A stretch of DNA of 64,000 nt, taken from assembly GCF_009793355.1 (NCBI RefSeq), contig NZ_WTKP01000002.1, positions 62,001 to 126,000 of the forward strand, given 5' to 3'. The notes below the pieces were generated by a model, which did no database searches, was not told where the DNA came from, and saw nothing but the letters and a program-made list of their open reading frames with translations. Of the stretch, positions 17,013 to 24,885 are shown in pieces. The position numbers and the translations under genes were made by a program. Positions within the stretch are counted from its first letter, which is position 1. Every line of letters begins with the position of its first letter. The DNA is from Vreelandella zhuhanensis. GTDB taxonomy: Bacteria; Pseudomonadota; Gammaproteobacteria; Pseudomonadales; Halomonadaceae.

Positions 17013-17498
17013 ATGACGATTTCCGTAGGCGAAAAAATTCCCGACATCACCATCAAGACCAACGGCCCGGAAGGACCTCAAGATATCTCCACCGGGGAGC
17101 TGTTTGCCGATAAACGCGTGGTGCTGTTTGCGGTGCCCGGCGCTTTCACGCCGGGGTGTTCCAACACCCACATGCCCGGCTTCGTGGTCAACGCCGACAA
17201 GATTTTCGAGAAAGGTGTCGATACCATCGCTTGCATGGCGGTAAATGATGCTTTCGTGCTCGACGCCTGGCAGAAGAACCAGAATGCCCAGGCCTTCACC
17301 ATGCTGGCCGACGGCAATGCCGAATTCACCAAGGCGCTGGGGCTCGAGCTCGATGCCTCCGGTGCGGGCATGGGCACACGGTGCAAGCGCTTTGCACTGA
17401 TTGCTGACGATGGGGTAGTGAATTACATTGGCGTGGACAGCAAGGGCGTGAAAGATAGCAGTGCCGAGACTGTGCTCGAGCTTCTCAGCCGTACATAA
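17013..17498 (+). CDS. Peroxiredoxin (Prx5 subfamily)
   Basis: 161 residues, normal for atypical Prx5. Active-site block PGAFTPGCSNTHMPGF with peroxidatic Cys49; FAVNDAF-like AVNDAFVLDAWQ follows, and a further Cys lies in GTRCKRFA. Reduces H2O2 and organic hydroperoxides using glutathione/glutaredoxin or thioredoxin in the cytoplasm. AAGGAAG precedes the ATG. Single-gene unit with its own upstream region of 120 bases. Confidence 0.92.
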   Translation: MTISVGEKIPDITIKTNGPEGPQDISTGELFADKRVVLFAVPGAFTPGCSNTHMPGFVVNADKIFEKGVDTIACMAVNDAFVLDAWQKNQNAQAFTMLADGNAEFTKALGLELDASGAGMGTRCKRFALIADDGVVNYIGVDSKGVKDSSAETVLELLSRT

Positions 17499-17540
17499 GC
17501 GGGACGTTTGCCATCCCACCAGGGTGAGCAACGCTTAAAA

Positions 17541-17568
17541 AACAAGGGCGCACCACGGCGCCCTTGTT
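17541..17568 (-). terminator. Intrinsic terminator for the DUF4383 gene
   Basis: AACAAGGGCGC pairs with GCGCCCTTGTT around a six-base loop. Read leftward it is followed by a T-run (bases 17535-17540 are A on the plus strand), so it mainly serves the minus-strand gene; it may also stop the convergent peroxiredoxin transcript. Confidence 0.85.
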
Positions 17569-17579
17569 GGATAGGTGAG

Positions 17580-18023
17580 TTACCGCGGAGCACGCTTGGT
17601 TTCTGTCACGGGACGCGCAGGCGGACCGAAGCCGAAATAGCCGGCTGCCAAGGCAGTGAGGATATGCAACCAAACATCATGGCCGTAGAGCGGGACCAAG
17701 CCGAACAGCGTATTGGTGAAAGGGATCAAGCCGAGCAACGCCAATATGGCGAATAGTACCGCATTGACTTGAGCAAAGAAGACCGAGGCACTCAAGCCTT
17801 GCCGGGAAGCCATAATCCCCCAGACACCCACGCCAAGATGCACCAGGTTGTGCAGGAAATTGACGGCGAAGAGCCCGAATAACCTGCCATGGCCCATTTC
17901 GACTGCCATCTCATTCGTCATGCCACCCGTCATTTCCGGTGGAGTAACGAGACCCGGAATGAACCCCAGTACACCAATGATGGCATAAATAATACCGAAG
18001 ATGAGAGCAAATTTAGTAACCAT
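17580..18023 (-). CDS. DUF4383 family membrane protein
   Basis: 147 residues with four predicted membrane helices (FALIFGIIYAIIGVLGFIP, LFGLFAVNFLHNLVHLGVGVWG, VFFAQVNAVLFAILALLGLIP, HILTALAAGYFGFG). The NFLHNLVHLGVGVWG block is the mark of DUF4383. Function unknown; the family is common in stress-linked gene sets of halotolerant bacteria. AGGAGG stands 5 bases before the ATG. The upstream 190 bases are AT-rich and hold no gene. Confidence 0.85.
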   Translation of the reverse strand: MVTKFALIFGIIYAIIGVLGFIPGLVTPPEMTGGMTNEMAVEMGHGRLFGLFAVNFLHNLVHLGVGVWGIMASRQGLSASVFFAQVNAVLFAILALLGLIPFTNTLFGLVPLYGHDVWLHILTALAAGYFGFGPPARPVTETKRAPR

Positions 18024-18213
18024 GAGACCTCCTGTCCTTGATTGACTGTATCGTCGTGTTGCTTAACTCAAAGCAGCATTTAAACCTTGCTTCAGCCAGT
18101 GTAGAAAAAAACGCTGTACTCTGTCTTTTATTGAAAATTCCAGCCTTCAAGTAATTTCATTAGAAATGAAAATGGCATTCGTGGAGGCAACCACTCCCTC
18201 AACCACTTATTTT

Positions 18214-20139
18214 TTATCTATTTATTTGCCGCGTTTCCTCTTCTATCAATTCCTGGTTATTTCCCGCAATAAAACCAATACTTCTGTGCGTCTTATCCTT
18301 TACGAGAAGCTTCCTGAAGTCTTCCACGGCTAACGGTGGGCTAAAAAGAAATCCCTGGCCACCCTCGCATTGCTGGCTACGCAACAAGTTATATTGCTCT
18401 CTGGTTTCAATGCCTTTGGCCGTAGCTCGAAGATCAAGATTTTTCGCCAACTGGATAATCGATTTCATAATAGTGATAGCATCAGCGTCATGCGGCATGC
18501 CATGTACAAAGGATTGATCGACATTGACGGTATCAATTGGAAAGCGCTGCAAATAACTGATCGATAAAGGACCGACCCCAAAGTCGTCAATGGTTAATGC
18601 CAGGCCCAGCTGTTGCAATGATTCGAGCATCGTTAAAGAGGCTTTTGCATCATGCATCAAGCTGCTTTCGGTAAATTCCAGCTCGAGAAAATGGGCTTCC
18701 AATCCAGTATCTTCAAGTATCTCGATAATGCTTTCTAGAAACTTCTTGTTGCATAGCTCCACCGTTGAGATATTCACCGCGACCGGCACGATATCAATCC
18801 CTTCGTTACGCCATGCCTGTAGTTGCCGGCAGGTTTCATGCAACACCCATTGGCCGATGGGGACAATCAGACCGCATGCCTGGGCAACGGGTACGAACTC
18901 TGAAGGAAGCACCAGCCCCAGAGAGGGTTCGTGCCAACGAACCAGCGCTTCGGCACAGCACACCTCACCCGTCTCTATATCGACCTTGGGTTGAAAATTG
19001 AGAAAAATTTCGTTTTCTTTAAGCGCTTGCTGAAGGTGGCTCTCGATAAACAAACGCTTGACGGTAATCGCATTCATGCTGGGACGAAAGAAATGGTAGG
19101 TATTACGTCCATCCTTCTTCGAATGGTACATCGCAAGATCGGCATGGTGCATCAACTCATGCGTATCGATGCCATCAACCGGGTAAAGGCTGATACCCAT
19201 ACTGGCACTGACGCGCACCTCATGCTTGTGGATGCAATAAGACTCAATAATGGTGGAAAGTATTTTTTCAGCCACCTTCGCTGCATCTTCGGGTTTTTCA
19301 ATTTCAGTCAATAGAATCACGAATTCATCACCGCCCTGGCGACAGACGGTATCCGTATCCCGTACGCACTTGCTTAGACGCTCCGCTACCGCTTGCAGCA
19401 GCATATCGCCTAAAGCATGACCCAGCGTATCGTTGACAGGCTTGAAGTCGTCAAGATCCAGATAAATCAAGCCCACCTGATGGTGATGGCGATGTGCCAG
19501 ACCAATCGCTCGATTAAGTCGCTCCACGAGCAATACCCGATTGGGTAGGCCTGTCAGCACATCATGTTGTGCCAGGTAAGTCATCTTTTCCGACATGGTC
19601 TGAGACTGACAGGCATCGTGGAAGACGATTACCGCACCGGTGACATTTCCTTCTTCATCATGCAGCGGTACAGCTGAATCCTCGATGTGACATTCACTTC
19701 CATCACAACGAATCAACACGCAATTCATTGCCAATCCTACGGTTCGGTTTTCCTCGATAGCACGTCGCGCCGAATTGGCGGCGGCTTCATGGGTTTTGGC
19801 ATCGATGATATGAAAGACTTGAGCAAGCGGCTTGCCGATGGCGTCCTCACTTGCCCAACCGGTCAGGGTTTCCGCCATTCGGTTCAAGTAAGTCACCGTG
19901 CCATATAAATCGACAGCCAATACGGCGTCACCCACCGAATTGAGCGCCACTCGCGCCCACGCCCTTTCGGCATACAGTGCCGACTTCATTTCAGCAAGCG
20001 CCACCCTGAGGTGTTCGTCCTGTCTCGGCTCATTTTCGGTCGGTAGAAACTGGCTTGCCGGCGAGAGGTTTGAGTGCTGCTCCCCTTCTTTCCTTGAAGC
20101 CCAATGATCTGCACCAAGCAACCGCTTATAATCAGACAT
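18214..20139 (-). CDS. PAS-GGDEF-EAL protein; diguanylate cyclase with a degenerate EAL domain
   Basis: 641 residues from ATG 20139 (GGGA upstream); a TTG at 20154 is less likely. PAS domain (about 50-170; VGDAVLAVDLYGTVTYLNRM), GGDEF domain with intact GGDEF (269-273) and intact inhibitory RxxD site (RDTD, 260-263), then EAL (397-399). In the EAL half the DDFG pair and NIS are kept, but the lysine normally in the KID motif is Asn (N539) and the first Glu of the EGVET loop is Lys (K575, AKGIET). These align with residues known to be needed for phosphodiesterase catalysis, so it probably makes c-di-GMP or senses it rather than degrading it. No transmembrane segment: cytoplasmic. Confidence 0.88.
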   Translation of the reverse strand: MSDYKRLLGADHWASRKEGEQHSNLSPASQFLPTENEPRQDEHLRVALAEMKSALYAERAWARVALNSVGDAVLAVDLYGTVTYLNRMAETLTGWASEDAIGKPLAQVFHIIDAKTHEAAANSARRAIEENRTVGLAMNCVLIRCDGSECHIEDSAVPLHDEEGNVTGAVIVFHDACQSQTMSEKMTYLAQHDVLTGLPNRVLLVERLNRAIGLAHRHHHQVGLIYLDLDDFKPVNDTLGHALGDMLLQAVAERLSKCVRDTDTVCRQGGDEFVILLTEIEKPEDAAKVAEKILSTIIESYCIHKHEVRVSASMGISLYPVDGIDTHELMHHADLAMYHSKKDGRNTYHFFRPSMNAITVKRLFIESHLQQALKENEIFLNFQPKVDIETGEVCCAEALVRWHEPSLGLVLPSEFVPVAQACGLIVPIGQWVLHETCRQLQAWRNEGIDIVPVAVNISTVELCNKKFLESIIEILEDTGLEAHFLELEFTESSLMHDAKASLTMLESLQQLGLALTIDDFGVGPLSISYLQRFPIDTVNVDQSFVHGMPHDADAITIMKSIIQLAKNLDLRATAKGIETREQYNLLRSQQCEGGQGFLFSPPLAVEDFRKLLVKDKTHRSIGFIAGNNQELIEEETRQINR

Positions 20140-20302
20140 GATCAATTTTCCCAAGAGAGCCCCCTCGATCGGCTACCAAGAAGAGTAGTAGCGCGACCTA
20201 GAGCATTCAATTAAATTAGCTTTATAGACTTATCAATTTGAATAAGAGGAAGCACTTTCGTCTTAGGCATGGCGGCTGTCTCTCTTGACACTCGCATAAA
20301 AA

Positions 20303-20320
20303 GCGCGGCCGAAGCCGCGC
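20303..20320 (-). terminator. Intrinsic terminator for the Val/Glu-repeat PRC-barrel gene
   Basis: GCGCGGC and GCCGCGC arms close a four-base loop (TTCG on the minus strand, an extra-stable tetraloop), followed leftward by TTTTT. Placed 36 bases past the stop of the minus-strand gene. Confidence 0.88.
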
Positions 20321-20355
20321 CTTATGATTCCGCCATATCAATTCAATCAATTATC

Positions 20356-21123
20356 TCAGGAGGAACCACCTCTCGCATCACTCAAGCGCTGGTCGCCTTC
20401 CACTTCATCGAAGTCTTCTTCACGATAGTCTTCGGCGGCGGAGCGAAGCTGCTCTTCACTACGCTGCTGCTGAGATACCAGCTGGTCCCCCTGCACTCCC
20501 AGTGCTTCCAGAGGAATAGCCAGCTCTTCGGCACCGAAGCCGAGGAAACCACCGGTACTGACGATACCGTAAAGCTGGCCATCCTGAGTATGGCGGGCGA
20601 TACGGTCGATATCACCCATTTCCTCACCCTGGCTGGTCACTACCATCATGCCCTCAAGCTCGCTGGCCTGCATGGACATGAGCGAGCTTTCCTGCTCATC
20701 GGTAGCTTGCTGCTGAGTAGTAGTCTGGGTTTGTTGTTGGTCTTCTTGCTGTTGGCGTTCTTCCCGTTGCATTTCAACGTCGACTTCTCCACTACGCTCT
20801 ACTTGCACTTCCGCTTCGCCTTGCTCCTCTACGGTAACCTCAGGCTCCGCCTCTTGAATTTCAACATCCGGCTCCGCCTGCTCCACGTGCACTTCCGGCT
20901 CGGGCTGAGTGATGGTTACATCCGGGCTCTGCTGCTCAACGGTAACCGTGGGCGGCTCTTGCTCTACCTGTACATCCGCTGCTTGTTCATCCACTACCAC
21001 CGTGGTGCCTTCAGCTTGGCCGGCCTCCTGCTGGTCAGTCTGCTCTTCGTTCTGTGCCAGAACGCCACTGACCATACCGGCACTAAGTGCCCCGACTGCG
21101 ATAGCAATCACTGTCCTTTTCAT
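20356..21123 (-). CDS. Exported PRC-barrel protein with Val/Glu-rich repeat region
   Basis: 255 residues from ATG 21123, 6 bases after AAGGAGG. Signal peptide MKRTVIAIAVGALSAGMVSGVLA|Q. Residues about 35-125 are a low-complexity, strongly acidic region built of alternating Val/Glu strands (units such as PDVTITQPEPEVHVEQAEP and PDVEIQEAEPEVTVEEQ), then a Gln/Thr-rich hinge, then a PRC-barrel-like domain (about 165-220: ASELEGMMVVTSQGEEMGDI, FLGFGAEELAIPLEAL) and an acidic tail. Probably periplasmic or envelope associated. The alternating pattern suggests beta structure with one hydrophobic face. No enzyme motif. Function unknown. Confidence 0.75.
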   Translation of the reverse strand: MKRTVIAIAVGALSAGMVSGVLAQNEEQTDQQEAGQAEGTTVVVDEQAADVQVEQEPPTVTVEQQSPDVTITQPEPEVHVEQAEPDVEIQEAEPEVTVEEQGEAEVQVERSGEVDVEMQREERQQQEDQQQTQTTTQQQATDEQESSLMSMQASELEGMMVVTSQGEEMGDIDRIARHTQDGQLYGIVSTGGFLGFGAEELAIPLEALGVQGDQLVSQQQRSEEQLRSAAEDYREEDFDEVEGDQRLSDARGGSS

Positions 21124-21267
21124 AGCATGCCTCCTTGATTGGGTTGCAAGCTTCAATCTAGACCACTTATTCGATATCTAAAAAGCAAGTTACAAAACAA
21201 TAACAAAAAAACCTATGCAAGGGATTGCTATTTTCAAAAGCATTTAGCTTATGTTAATTAAAAGCTG

Positions 21268-22179
21268 TTAAGCCACTTGATGACATACCATCGCCGGGTT
21301 TTGTTCCACCATTTTCACCACACTGCCAACCACGATCAGACAAGGAGAAGGCAGTGGCTCGGCGGCGAGTTTTTCGGGCATATCCGCAAGTGTACCGGTA
21401 AGCGCGCGCTGTTCCGGCAAGCTGGCGTTGGCCACCAGCATGATTGGCCAGTCGTCGGGCAACCCGGCGCTACGCAGCCCAGCGCAAATCGCCCCCACCT
21501 TGGAAAGCCCCATATAGAACACCAGCGTTTCATCACGACTGGCCAATGCCGCCCAGTCCGGCGTGCCGTCTTCACGACATAGTTGAGCAGTGATAAACCG
21601 CAGCTGCTGGGCATGGCCACGGTCGGTAAGCGGAATACCCATGCAGGCGGCGGCGGCCGAAGCGGCGGTAATGCCGGGAACGATTTCTATGGGCACCTGA
21701 GCGTCACCCAGCAAAGCAAGCTCTTCACCCATACGACCGAAGATGCCGGGGTCACCGCCTTTCAGGCGTACCACCGACTTGCCTTGCCCCGCCAATTTGA
21801 CCAGCAACGCACCGATTTCGGCCTGGGGCATACTGTGATGACCGCGCGTCTTGCCCACGTAATGGCGCTCGGTTCCCATCGGAATCAGCGCCAGCACATC
21901 ATCCCCCACCAAACGGTCGTAGACCACCGCATCGGCCTGCATCAGCAACCGCGCTGCCTTGAGCGTCAACAGTTCCCCATCACCGCTGCCTGATCCCACC
22001 AAGTACACGCACCCTTGGCGACAGGCGCCGCGCAACGAAAGGTTGGGGGTAGCACGGTGTTCCTTGTTGGACGTTAGGCAGGACAGGTAACGCCACGCTC
22101 CCTGGCTCAAGCGGGACTGATTGAAACGGGCGAAGGCTTCAAGCCACTTCTGTTTAAGACTTTGGGTCAGAGTGCGCAT
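21268..22179 (-). CDS. cobA: Uroporphyrinogen-III C-methyltransferase (SUMT)
   Basis: 303 residues: a ~55-residue N-terminal extension with no known role, then the SUMT domain with VYLVGSGSGDGELLTLKA, YDRLV, VRLKGGDPGIFGRMGEE, PGITAASAAAACMGIPLT and ETLVFYMG. Uses S-adenosylmethionine to methylate uroporphyrinogen III at C2 and C7, giving precorrin-2 for siroheme (nitrite and sulfite reductase cofactor). It is preceded in the same frame by a relic of a nitrate-reductase C-terminus, so it was probably the last gene of a nitrate/nitrite assimilation operon. GAGGAGAGG stands before the ATG. Confidence 0.92.
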   Translation of the reverse strand: MRTLTQSLKQKWLEAFARFNQSRLSQGAWRYLSCLTSNKEHRATPNLSLRGACRQGCVYLVGSGSGDGELLTLKAARLLMQADAVVYDRLVGDDVLALIPMGTERHYVGKTRGHHSMPQAEIGALLVKLAGQGKSVVRLKGGDPGIFGRMGEELALLGDAQVPIEIVPGITAASAAAACMGIPLTDRGHAQQLRFITAQLCREDGTPDWAALASRDETLVFYMGLSKVGAICAGLRSAGLPDDWPIMLVANASLPEQRALTGTLADMPEKLAAEPLPSPCLIVVGSVVKMVEQNPAMVCHQVA

Positions 22180-22194
22180 GGGGGCCCTCTCCTC

Positions 22195-22290
22195 TTCGAT
22201 CAGGGATTTTATTTCAGGAACGCAGTTACCACATTGTGTACCGCAGGCATGCCTTGCGCCCAGCGCATCATAGCCTTCACGACCCAGTCC
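22195..22290 (-). pseudogene. C-terminal relic of an assimilatory nitrate reductase (BFD-like Fe-S tail)
   Basis: Read leftward this encodes LGREGYDALGARHACGTQCG then NCVPEIKSLIEEE, matching the BFD-type [2Fe-2S] tail (CGTxCGxCxPEL) found at the end of NasA-type nitrate reductases and in NirB. Nothing before it resembles the rest of such an enzyme: the upstream frame is short and unrelated. It runs without a stop into the cobA start. In many Proteobacteria cobA follows nirB-nirD-nasA, so this is best read as the stump of a lost operon. Confidence 0.65.
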
Positions 22291-22364
22291 GGCCAGGCCG
22301 GGCCGGGCCGGGCTGTAACAGGATAGCTGAGCTGGGCAGCGTAAAAAGCGCAGCCCTTGAGCTG

Positions 22365-22583
22365 CGCCTTTCGACGGTGATTGGTCGCTTCGGTTGGAAA
22401 GCTGGGCAACTCAGTATCGAGCAGCAAAGCCTGCATGCCGACGCCGTGACCTTCTATGCCGGCAGTCTGGCGGTACCCATGCGGCGCGACATGGATTCGC
22501 CCGAGGGTCAGCAAGGTGCTGGAACCTTCAACAGTTTGCTGAGCCGCCACATACGCAAGGTACTGACGCTATCGGGCGATTGA
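22365..22583 (+). pseudogene. Relic of a DUF1111 di-heme thiol oxidoreductase
   Basis: The frame contains VIGRFGWKAGQLSIEQQ and, joined directly, AVTFYAGSLAVPMRRDMDSP followed by EGQQGAGTF. Both blocks are typical of the DUF1111 di-heme peroxidase-like family, where they are separated by about 150 residues and the second leads into a CxxCH heme site. Here the middle is deleted and no CxxCH remains. Opposite strand to the nitrate reductase relic and just upstream of it. Confidence 0.6.
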
Positions 22584-22653
22584 TTTCACCCACATCGGAG
22601 AATTCGCTAACCGCTTGGTGAATGCCTTTCTCATCTCACTGGTCCAGACACGA

Positions 22654-23016
22654 CTATTCTTCCCGTTCTCCCTGGATATCGGCTGCACGGTTTTCTTCTC
22701 CGACCAGGTACTTTTCGACAAAACGTTGTCGCTGCTGTTCATCGAGGAAAGGACCGAAATAGGCGGGGTCCAGACCTGCCTCCCCAGCTTCGAAGCCAGC
22801 GGTTCCCGCTTTCGTTTGTGCATCCACAGAAACCGAGGAATTGAGATTATCTCGTATGATCATACCGGCGTGCTGGGCCGGGGTAAGGATGACACCCCGA
22901 TCGAGGTGATCATCGATAGTGCCTTCCATCTGGGTACCCAGCATCACTTCGTCTTTATACTTCTTGCCCTTCGCCTCGTCTTCGAGTTGTTGACGCACTT
23001 CGCGCTCATCGTTCAT
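22654..23016 (-). CDS. Small acidic hypothetical protein encoded after Hsp20
   Basis: 120 residues from ATG 23016, 7 bases after AAGGA. Charged, soluble, no signal peptide or membrane segment. Recognisable blocks: QQLEDEAKGKKYKDEVMLGT, DDHLDRGVILTPAQHAGMI and FGPFLDEQQRQRFVEKYL. I cannot assign a family. It lies 75 bases downstream of the Hsp20 gene on the same strand, with a hairpin in the gap, and is likely cotranscribed, so a role in heat or envelope stress is plausible but unproven. No cysteine in the sequence. Confidence 0.7.
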   Translation of the reverse strand: MNDEREVRQQLEDEAKGKKYKDEVMLGTQMEGTIDDHLDRGVILTPAQHAGMIIRDNLNSSVSVDAQTKAGTAGFEAGEAGLDPAYFGPFLDEQQRQRFVEKYLVGEENRAADIQGEREE

Positions 23017-23055
23017 GTTCAGTTCCTTCTTCACTAACGGTCGACTGCAACAAGA

Positions 23056-23080
23056 TAGGCACCTCCTACCGAGGTGCCTA
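23056..23080 (-). terminator. Intercistronic hairpin after hsp20
   Basis: TAGGCACCTC pairs perfectly with GAGGTGCCTA around a five-base loop, between hsp20 and the 120-residue gene on the same strand. Read leftward the bases after it are TCTTGTTG, a poor U-run, so it is more likely a partial terminator or an mRNA processing/stability element that lowers expression of the second gene. Confidence 0.5.
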
Positions 23081-23090
23081 AAAAATGTGT

Positions 23091-23621
23091 TCAGTGCTTG
23101 ATAGGTATTTCCTGACGTTTCGGTGCCGCCTCGGCATCGCGGGGAACGGTCACGGTGAGCACGCCGTTGTTGAAAGAGGCCTGGATATCTTCCTTTCGGG
23201 CATCCGCGGGAAGATTCAGCATCCGGCGAAAACTACCGTAGGAACGCTCGATGCGTTGATACCGTTTTTCCTCAGACTTTTCCTCCTGACGCTTTTCACC
23301 TTCGATGATCAACTGGTCATCTTCAAGGTTCAGCTTGATGTCCTTTTCTTCGACACCCGGCACTTCAACGCTGATCACGTATTCCTTGTCACGTTCAGCG
23401 ATATCCACGCTGGGACGCAGCAGACTTGGGGCTTCTCCGGCGACGGTCGATGGCATGCCGAACTGGCCCATCACCCTGTCCATCCAGCGATCAAGCTCCT
23501 GATGAATACCCAGCAACGGCGAGACCTCGCCACCGCTGGATTTCGCAGGAGTGGAACCTGACCCAGTATCGCTTCCTTCGTTCCTGAGCCAGTTCCATGG
23601 GGAAAGCTTGTGCGTATCCAT
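23091..23621 (-). CDS. Hsp20/alpha-crystallin small heat-shock protein
   Basis: 176 residues. Disordered N-terminal arm (NWLRNEGSDTGSGSTPAKSS), helix with DRWMDRVMGQFG, then the alpha-crystallin domain (about 68-165) with PSVDIAERDKEYVISVEVPG and the closing ASFNNGVLTVTVP signature; C-terminal IPI (QEIPIKH) is the oligomer-locking I-x-I motif. ATP-independent holdase that keeps unfolding proteins soluble. AGGAGGTG stands 7 bases before the ATG. CCCCATGG about 35 bases upstream resembles a heat-shock sigma -10 box, but I see no convincing -35, so this is tentative. Confidence 0.93.
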   Translation of the reverse strand: MDTHKLSPWNWLRNEGSDTGSGSTPAKSSGGEVSPLLGIHQELDRWMDRVMGQFGMPSTVAGEAPSLLRPSVDIAERDKEYVISVEVPGVEEKDIKLNLEDDQLIIEGEKRQEEKSEEKRYQRIERSYGSFRRMLNLPADARKEDIQASFNNGVLTVTVPRDAEAAPKRQEIPIKH

Positions 23622-23807
23622 TTTTTAACACCTCCTTTTTTGTCAATATCCATGGGGTAAAGCACCTATATCAGTGTCGGAAACATTCGAAAGGTTATCA
23701 AGGGGAGGGAAATTAAAATCGTACGCAAAAGCATAAATTGCTCTAAGTATTTAATATAAATAAACTTGGCTGCACATCAATAAGTGGCCACCTCGTCGGC
23801 TGGATAA

Positions 23808-24467
23808 CTAATCACGCCTTTGGCGATCGAACAACACGATAAAGATCAGCCCGAACAGCATGCCGGCCAGGTGAGCGAAATTGGCCACCCCCTGTTGCGT
23901 GCCGAACACCCCGGCCATCAGCTCGAGTATCCCCAAAAACACCACGAAGTATTTCGCCTTCATGGGAATCGGCGGGATAAGCAGCACCACGATCTGGTTG
24001 GGAAACTTCATGCCGAACGCCAGCAAGATGGCGAACACCCCGCCCGAAGCCCCCACGGAGGGTGCCGGGGGTATCGCACCAACGGAAGAGAGCAGCACCT
24101 GTACCACCGCGGCCCCGACAATACAGAAACCGTAAAAGACAGCGAATTTCAACGAACCCCAGACTCGCTCTATCGGCCCACCGAACATCCACAACACGAA
24201 CATGTTGATAAACAGGTGGAACAGGCCGCCGTGCAGAAAGGCATAGGTAACCAGCTGCCAGGGACGGAATTCACCCGCTGCCAACTCCGGCGGTAATTGA
24301 GCGCTCACTTCCACCCCCAAGGGCCATAACGCCAGATACTGCATTCCCAGATAGGGGGCGTTCAACAGCGCCAGAAAACTGAGGGCATTGAGTATCAACA
24401 ATGTCATCACTACCGGAATGGAACCCCGTGAGGCCAAGCTTTTTTCCTCCTGTTCCATTTGTTGCAT
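23808..24467 (-). CDS. Rhomboid family intramembrane serine protease
   Basis: 219 residues from ATG 24467 (GGGAG, 6 bases). Six membrane helices. Catalytic dyad visible as GASGGVF (Ser141) in helix 4 and FAHLAG (His199) in helix 6; HGGLFHLFINMFVLWMFG is the conserved H-x2-x-H-x3-N region of helix 2. Cleaves membrane-protein substrates within the bilayer; substrate unknown. Closest in build to the six-helix bacterial class without an extra domain. Single gene. Confidence 0.9.
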   Translation of the reverse strand: MQQMEQEEKSLASRGSIPVVMTLLILNALSFLALLNAPYLGMQYLALWPLGVEVSAQLPPELAAGEFRPWQLVTYAFLHGGLFHLFINMFVLWMFGGPIERVWGSLKFAVFYGFCIVGAAVVQVLLSSVGAIPPAPSVGASGGVFAILLAFGMKFPNQIVVLLIPPIPMKAKYFVVFLGILELMAGVFGTQQGVANFAHLAGMLFGLIFIVLFDRQRRD

Positions 24468-24885
24468 ATGACGCTCCCTTGAAAAGCATTTTCTCCAGCC
24501 TGATAACTCACTTGCGTCTCCACTATTTCTTGCCCGACGACTCAATGGCTCTCAGCTGCATTAAAGATATAACGGAAGTATAGGAAACATATCCGTAAAC
24601 GAAACGTTGATCGGAGGCGATGATTCCCCGAGCCTGAAAGTTGTCAGCTGAATCCATGAGGCAAGGTACGCTGCGTTTAAACGCCATGTGGCAAAGTCGG
24701 AAAAAGCCACTCATGCTTGAATGGAGTCAGAAATATGCCTTGAATCCCATCTCAAAATCAAAGGAGGCGGAGCGGATAAGTGTCAGGGAAGCGACACTGG
24801 CTAAAGCAGTTGAGAGCCTGTCACATGACCGTAAGGTTTCAGTGCCAGTGTCGATGTTGCCGTCAACCAAGGAGAACTTTGACCG
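24468..24885 (+). promoter_or_regulatory. Non-coding region with mutually exclusive hairpins ahead of phoH
   Basis: No convincing gene in 418 bases. The right part holds three complementary segments: AGTGTC (24779-24784), GACACTGGC (24793-24801) and GCCAGTGTC (24844-24852). The middle can pair with the first (6 bp) or with the third (9 bp), a switch-like layout ending 15 bases before the AAGGAG ribosome site of phoH. Promoters for the divergent rhomboid and phoH genes must also lie here but none is clear. Confidence 0.4.
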
